Shown one piece after another: positions 6,988-8,334 of a DNA stretch of 8,334 nucleotides. The translations under genes were made by a program, and so were the position numbers. Numbering within the stretch: the first letter of the stretch is position 1; every line of letters starts with the position of its first letter. Location: contig URYI01000087.1 of NCBI GenBank assembly GCA_900552055.1, positions 1 to 8,334 on the forward strand. Reading direction: 5' to 3'. Under the pieces are notes generated by a model. It saw nothing but the letters and a program-made list of their open reading frames with translations. It was not told the DNA's origin and did not search any database. The stretch is from an uncultured Eubacteriales bacterium (GTDB lineage: Bacteria > Bacillota > Clostridia > Christensenellales > QALW01).

Positions 6988-8216
6988 AGTTTAAGCATAT
7001 AAAGATAGTCTATAAAAAGGAACTTAAAGATTTGCTGCGGGATAAAAAGACGGTTTTCAGCACGTTTATTCTGCCCTTGGTTTTATTTCCGCTTATAATG
7101 TTTCTTATGGGAGGCGGAATGGGTAATTTAATGGGGGATGTCAGCGAAAACCCCTATGAAACTCCTGTAAATATGTATGTGGAGCCTGCCCAGGGCGCGC
7201 GTCAGGCCGCTCAGGAGATATTTTCAGGCTCAAAGGTTAATTTTATAGACGCTGAGCAGGACGAGGCAGAAGACATGTTTGCCGACGGGGAGATAGATGT
7301 AGTTTTAAGGCTGGAGGAGGATTTTGCTTCAAAAATTGAGGAACAAATTCCTTCTCAGGTTACGGTAGTGTATGACGAGATGTCTACAAACAGCCAGGCT
7401 AAGGCTTCGTCGGTTATGCAGATGATAGAGATGTATAACCAGAGGGTGGGCTATGAACGTTTGGAGGCGCTTGACATTTCTCCAAGCATACTCAGCCCTG
7501 CTCCGGCAAATATGATTACCTACAGCGATTATTACGGAGTGACCAACAGGGAAGGCTCGGATAATATGTTCCTTCAGATGATGCTGCCTTATATTGCGGC
7601 CATACTGCTTGCCACAAGCGGGCTGGGCGTAGCCCTGGACATGATAGCGGGAGAAAAGGAGCGCTGCACCCTTGAGCCCCTGCTTTCCACCGGCGCCGAC
7701 CGCAACAGCATACTGCTGGGGAAATTTTTAATAGTGCTGACGGTTACCCTGCTGGGAGTAGTCGCGCAGGCGATAGGCATGGTGCTGGGCTTTTCCATAT
7801 TGGGCGCCAGCGCGGGCATAAGTTTTATGAGCGGAGGAATAAACCTTTCTGCGGGAGTAATCATCCTGGCGCTTTTGTGCCTGGTGCTTATGGGAATGAC
7901 TTTTTCCTGCATCACAATATCCATTTCTGCGGTCAGCCGGACGTATAAAGAGGCGCAGACTTATTCCAGCTATGTGGTTATGCTGCCCATGATAATCGGC
8001 GTTGCCTCAATGTTTATGCAGGCGTCGGATATTTCGGCCGTTACCATGGTGATACCCGTGCTTAATGTCGTTGCTTCTCTTAAGCTGGTGCTGAGCGGCG
8101 TTATGAATTACGGATATCTGGCCCTTGCGGTAGGCTCTTCTCTGCTATACATGATATTGGCTCTGACGCTGGTTCGCAGGCTTTTTGCAAAAGAAAAATA
8201 TATTTTCCGAGGCTAA
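6984..8216 (+). CDS. natB: ABC-2 type permease, NatB-like
   Basis: A 410-residue membrane protein, overlapping the ATPase gene by 4 bases. An N-terminal amphipathic stretch (KKELKDLLRDKKT) precedes the first membrane segment at ~23-43. Then comes an extracytoplasmic domain of ~150 residues (~45-192) and a cluster of about six more hydrophobic segments (~194-218, 243-270, 286-318, 328-346, 354-373, 376-402). The cytoplasmic motif AGEKERCTLEPLLSTGADR after the second segment is the conserved coupling region of NatB-like permeases, where family members usually have AGEKERGTLE. Length and layout match NatB and related ABC-2 exporters. With the upstream ATPase it should form the complete exporter, probably for Na+ or a small toxic compound. 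No terminator follows before the GC-rich palindrome at the window end. Confidence 0.85.
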   Translation: MKFKHIKIVYKKELKDLLRDKKTVFSTFILPLVLFPLIMFLMGGGMGNLMGDVSENPYETPVNMYVEPAQGARQAAQEIFSGSKVNFIDAEQDEAEDMFADGEIDVVLRLEEDFASKIEEQIPSQVTVVYDEMSTNSQAKASSVMQMIEMYNQRVGYERLEALDISPSILSPAPANMITYSDYYGVTNREGSDNMFLQMMLPYIAAILLATSGLGVALDMIAGEKERCTLEPLLSTGADRNSILLGKFLIVLTVTLLGVVAQAIGMVLGFSILGASAGISFMSGGINLSAGVIILALLCLVLMGMTFSCITISISAVSRTYKEAQTYSSYVVMLPMIIGVASMFMQASDISAVTMVIPVLNVVASLKLVLSGVMNYGYLALAVGSSLLYMILALTLVRRLFAKEKYIFRG

Positions 8217-8286
8217 AGCAATACAATCAGGAGGCTGAGTGTTTGCTGGAATAACAGATTGGAATATATGTATCAGTAAATTTTTG

Positions 8287-8334
8287 GTGCGGGGGCGGCG
8301 CGGCGCCCGGCCGAAAGCGGAACGCTTTCGGCCG
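8287..8334. repeat. Beginning of a probable second multi-arm palindromic element (cut by window end)
   Basis: A perfect hairpin fills the last 27 bases: a 12-bp stem (8308-8319 with 8323-8334) and a 3-nt loop, GAA. It is preceded by a very GC-rich stretch (8290-8307) that shares GGGCGGCG with the left outer arm of the element at 4978-5119 (8293-8300 and 5003-5010). The same triloop rule and GC-rich lead-in suggest that 8290-8307 is a left outer arm whose partner lies beyond the window. The hairpin is certain; the assignment to the same family is inference. Confidence 0.55.

Overview
The window looks like chromosomal DNA from a mid-GC Firmicute, probably a gut-type Clostridia. Supporting signs are heavy ATA (Ile) and AGG/AGA (Arg) codon use, GGAGG-type ribosome binding sites, a short ECF-type sigma factor of clostridial style and a NatAB-type ABC exporter. 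This is inference; there is no rRNA or marker gene, and the sequence could well be a metagenomic contig.

Layout. On the minus strand, positions 1116-1 are one uninterrupted frame that leaves the window at base 1. Its first ~178 codons are a complete ECF-type sigma factor. The rest (~190 codons) reads like the helical repeats of a LuxR-family regulator and stops just inside a LuxR helix-turn-helix. Isoleucine codon choice flips from almost all ATA to almost all ATC at the join, so this is either a recent recombination/fusion or an assembly chimera. Divergent from it, with only 66 bp between the start codons, is a 1153-residue cytoplasmic protein (1183-4644) with an (alpha/alpha)6-barrel glycosidase-like core and a long beta-rich C-terminal part.

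Between 4645 and 5325 there is no convincing gene but much structure. Two copies of the same 22-nt terminator-like hairpin bracket a 222-nt stretch with two further stem-loops. Then comes a 142-bp element in which nearly every base pairs: a 36-bp outer stem (one mismatch) closes over three adjacent hairpins, each with a 3-nt loop. The last bases of the window are another perfect triloop hairpin in a GC-rich setting, probably the beginning of a second such element. This multi-arm palindrome family is the most likely undescribed feature here.

The remaining genes read rightward. A small 2H phosphoesterase (ThpR/LigT type RNA 2',3'-cyclic phosphodiesterase, 5326-5829) has its own extended -10 promoter. 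After a 378-bp leader-like gap comes a translationally coupled pair (ATGA overlap): an ABC ATPase and an ABC-2 type permease resembling the NatA/NatB sodium exporter. The downstream end of that operon runs into the second palindromic element.

The genes do not form one obvious pathway. The only plausible functional pairing other than natAB is the divergent sigma factor and glycosidase-like gene.
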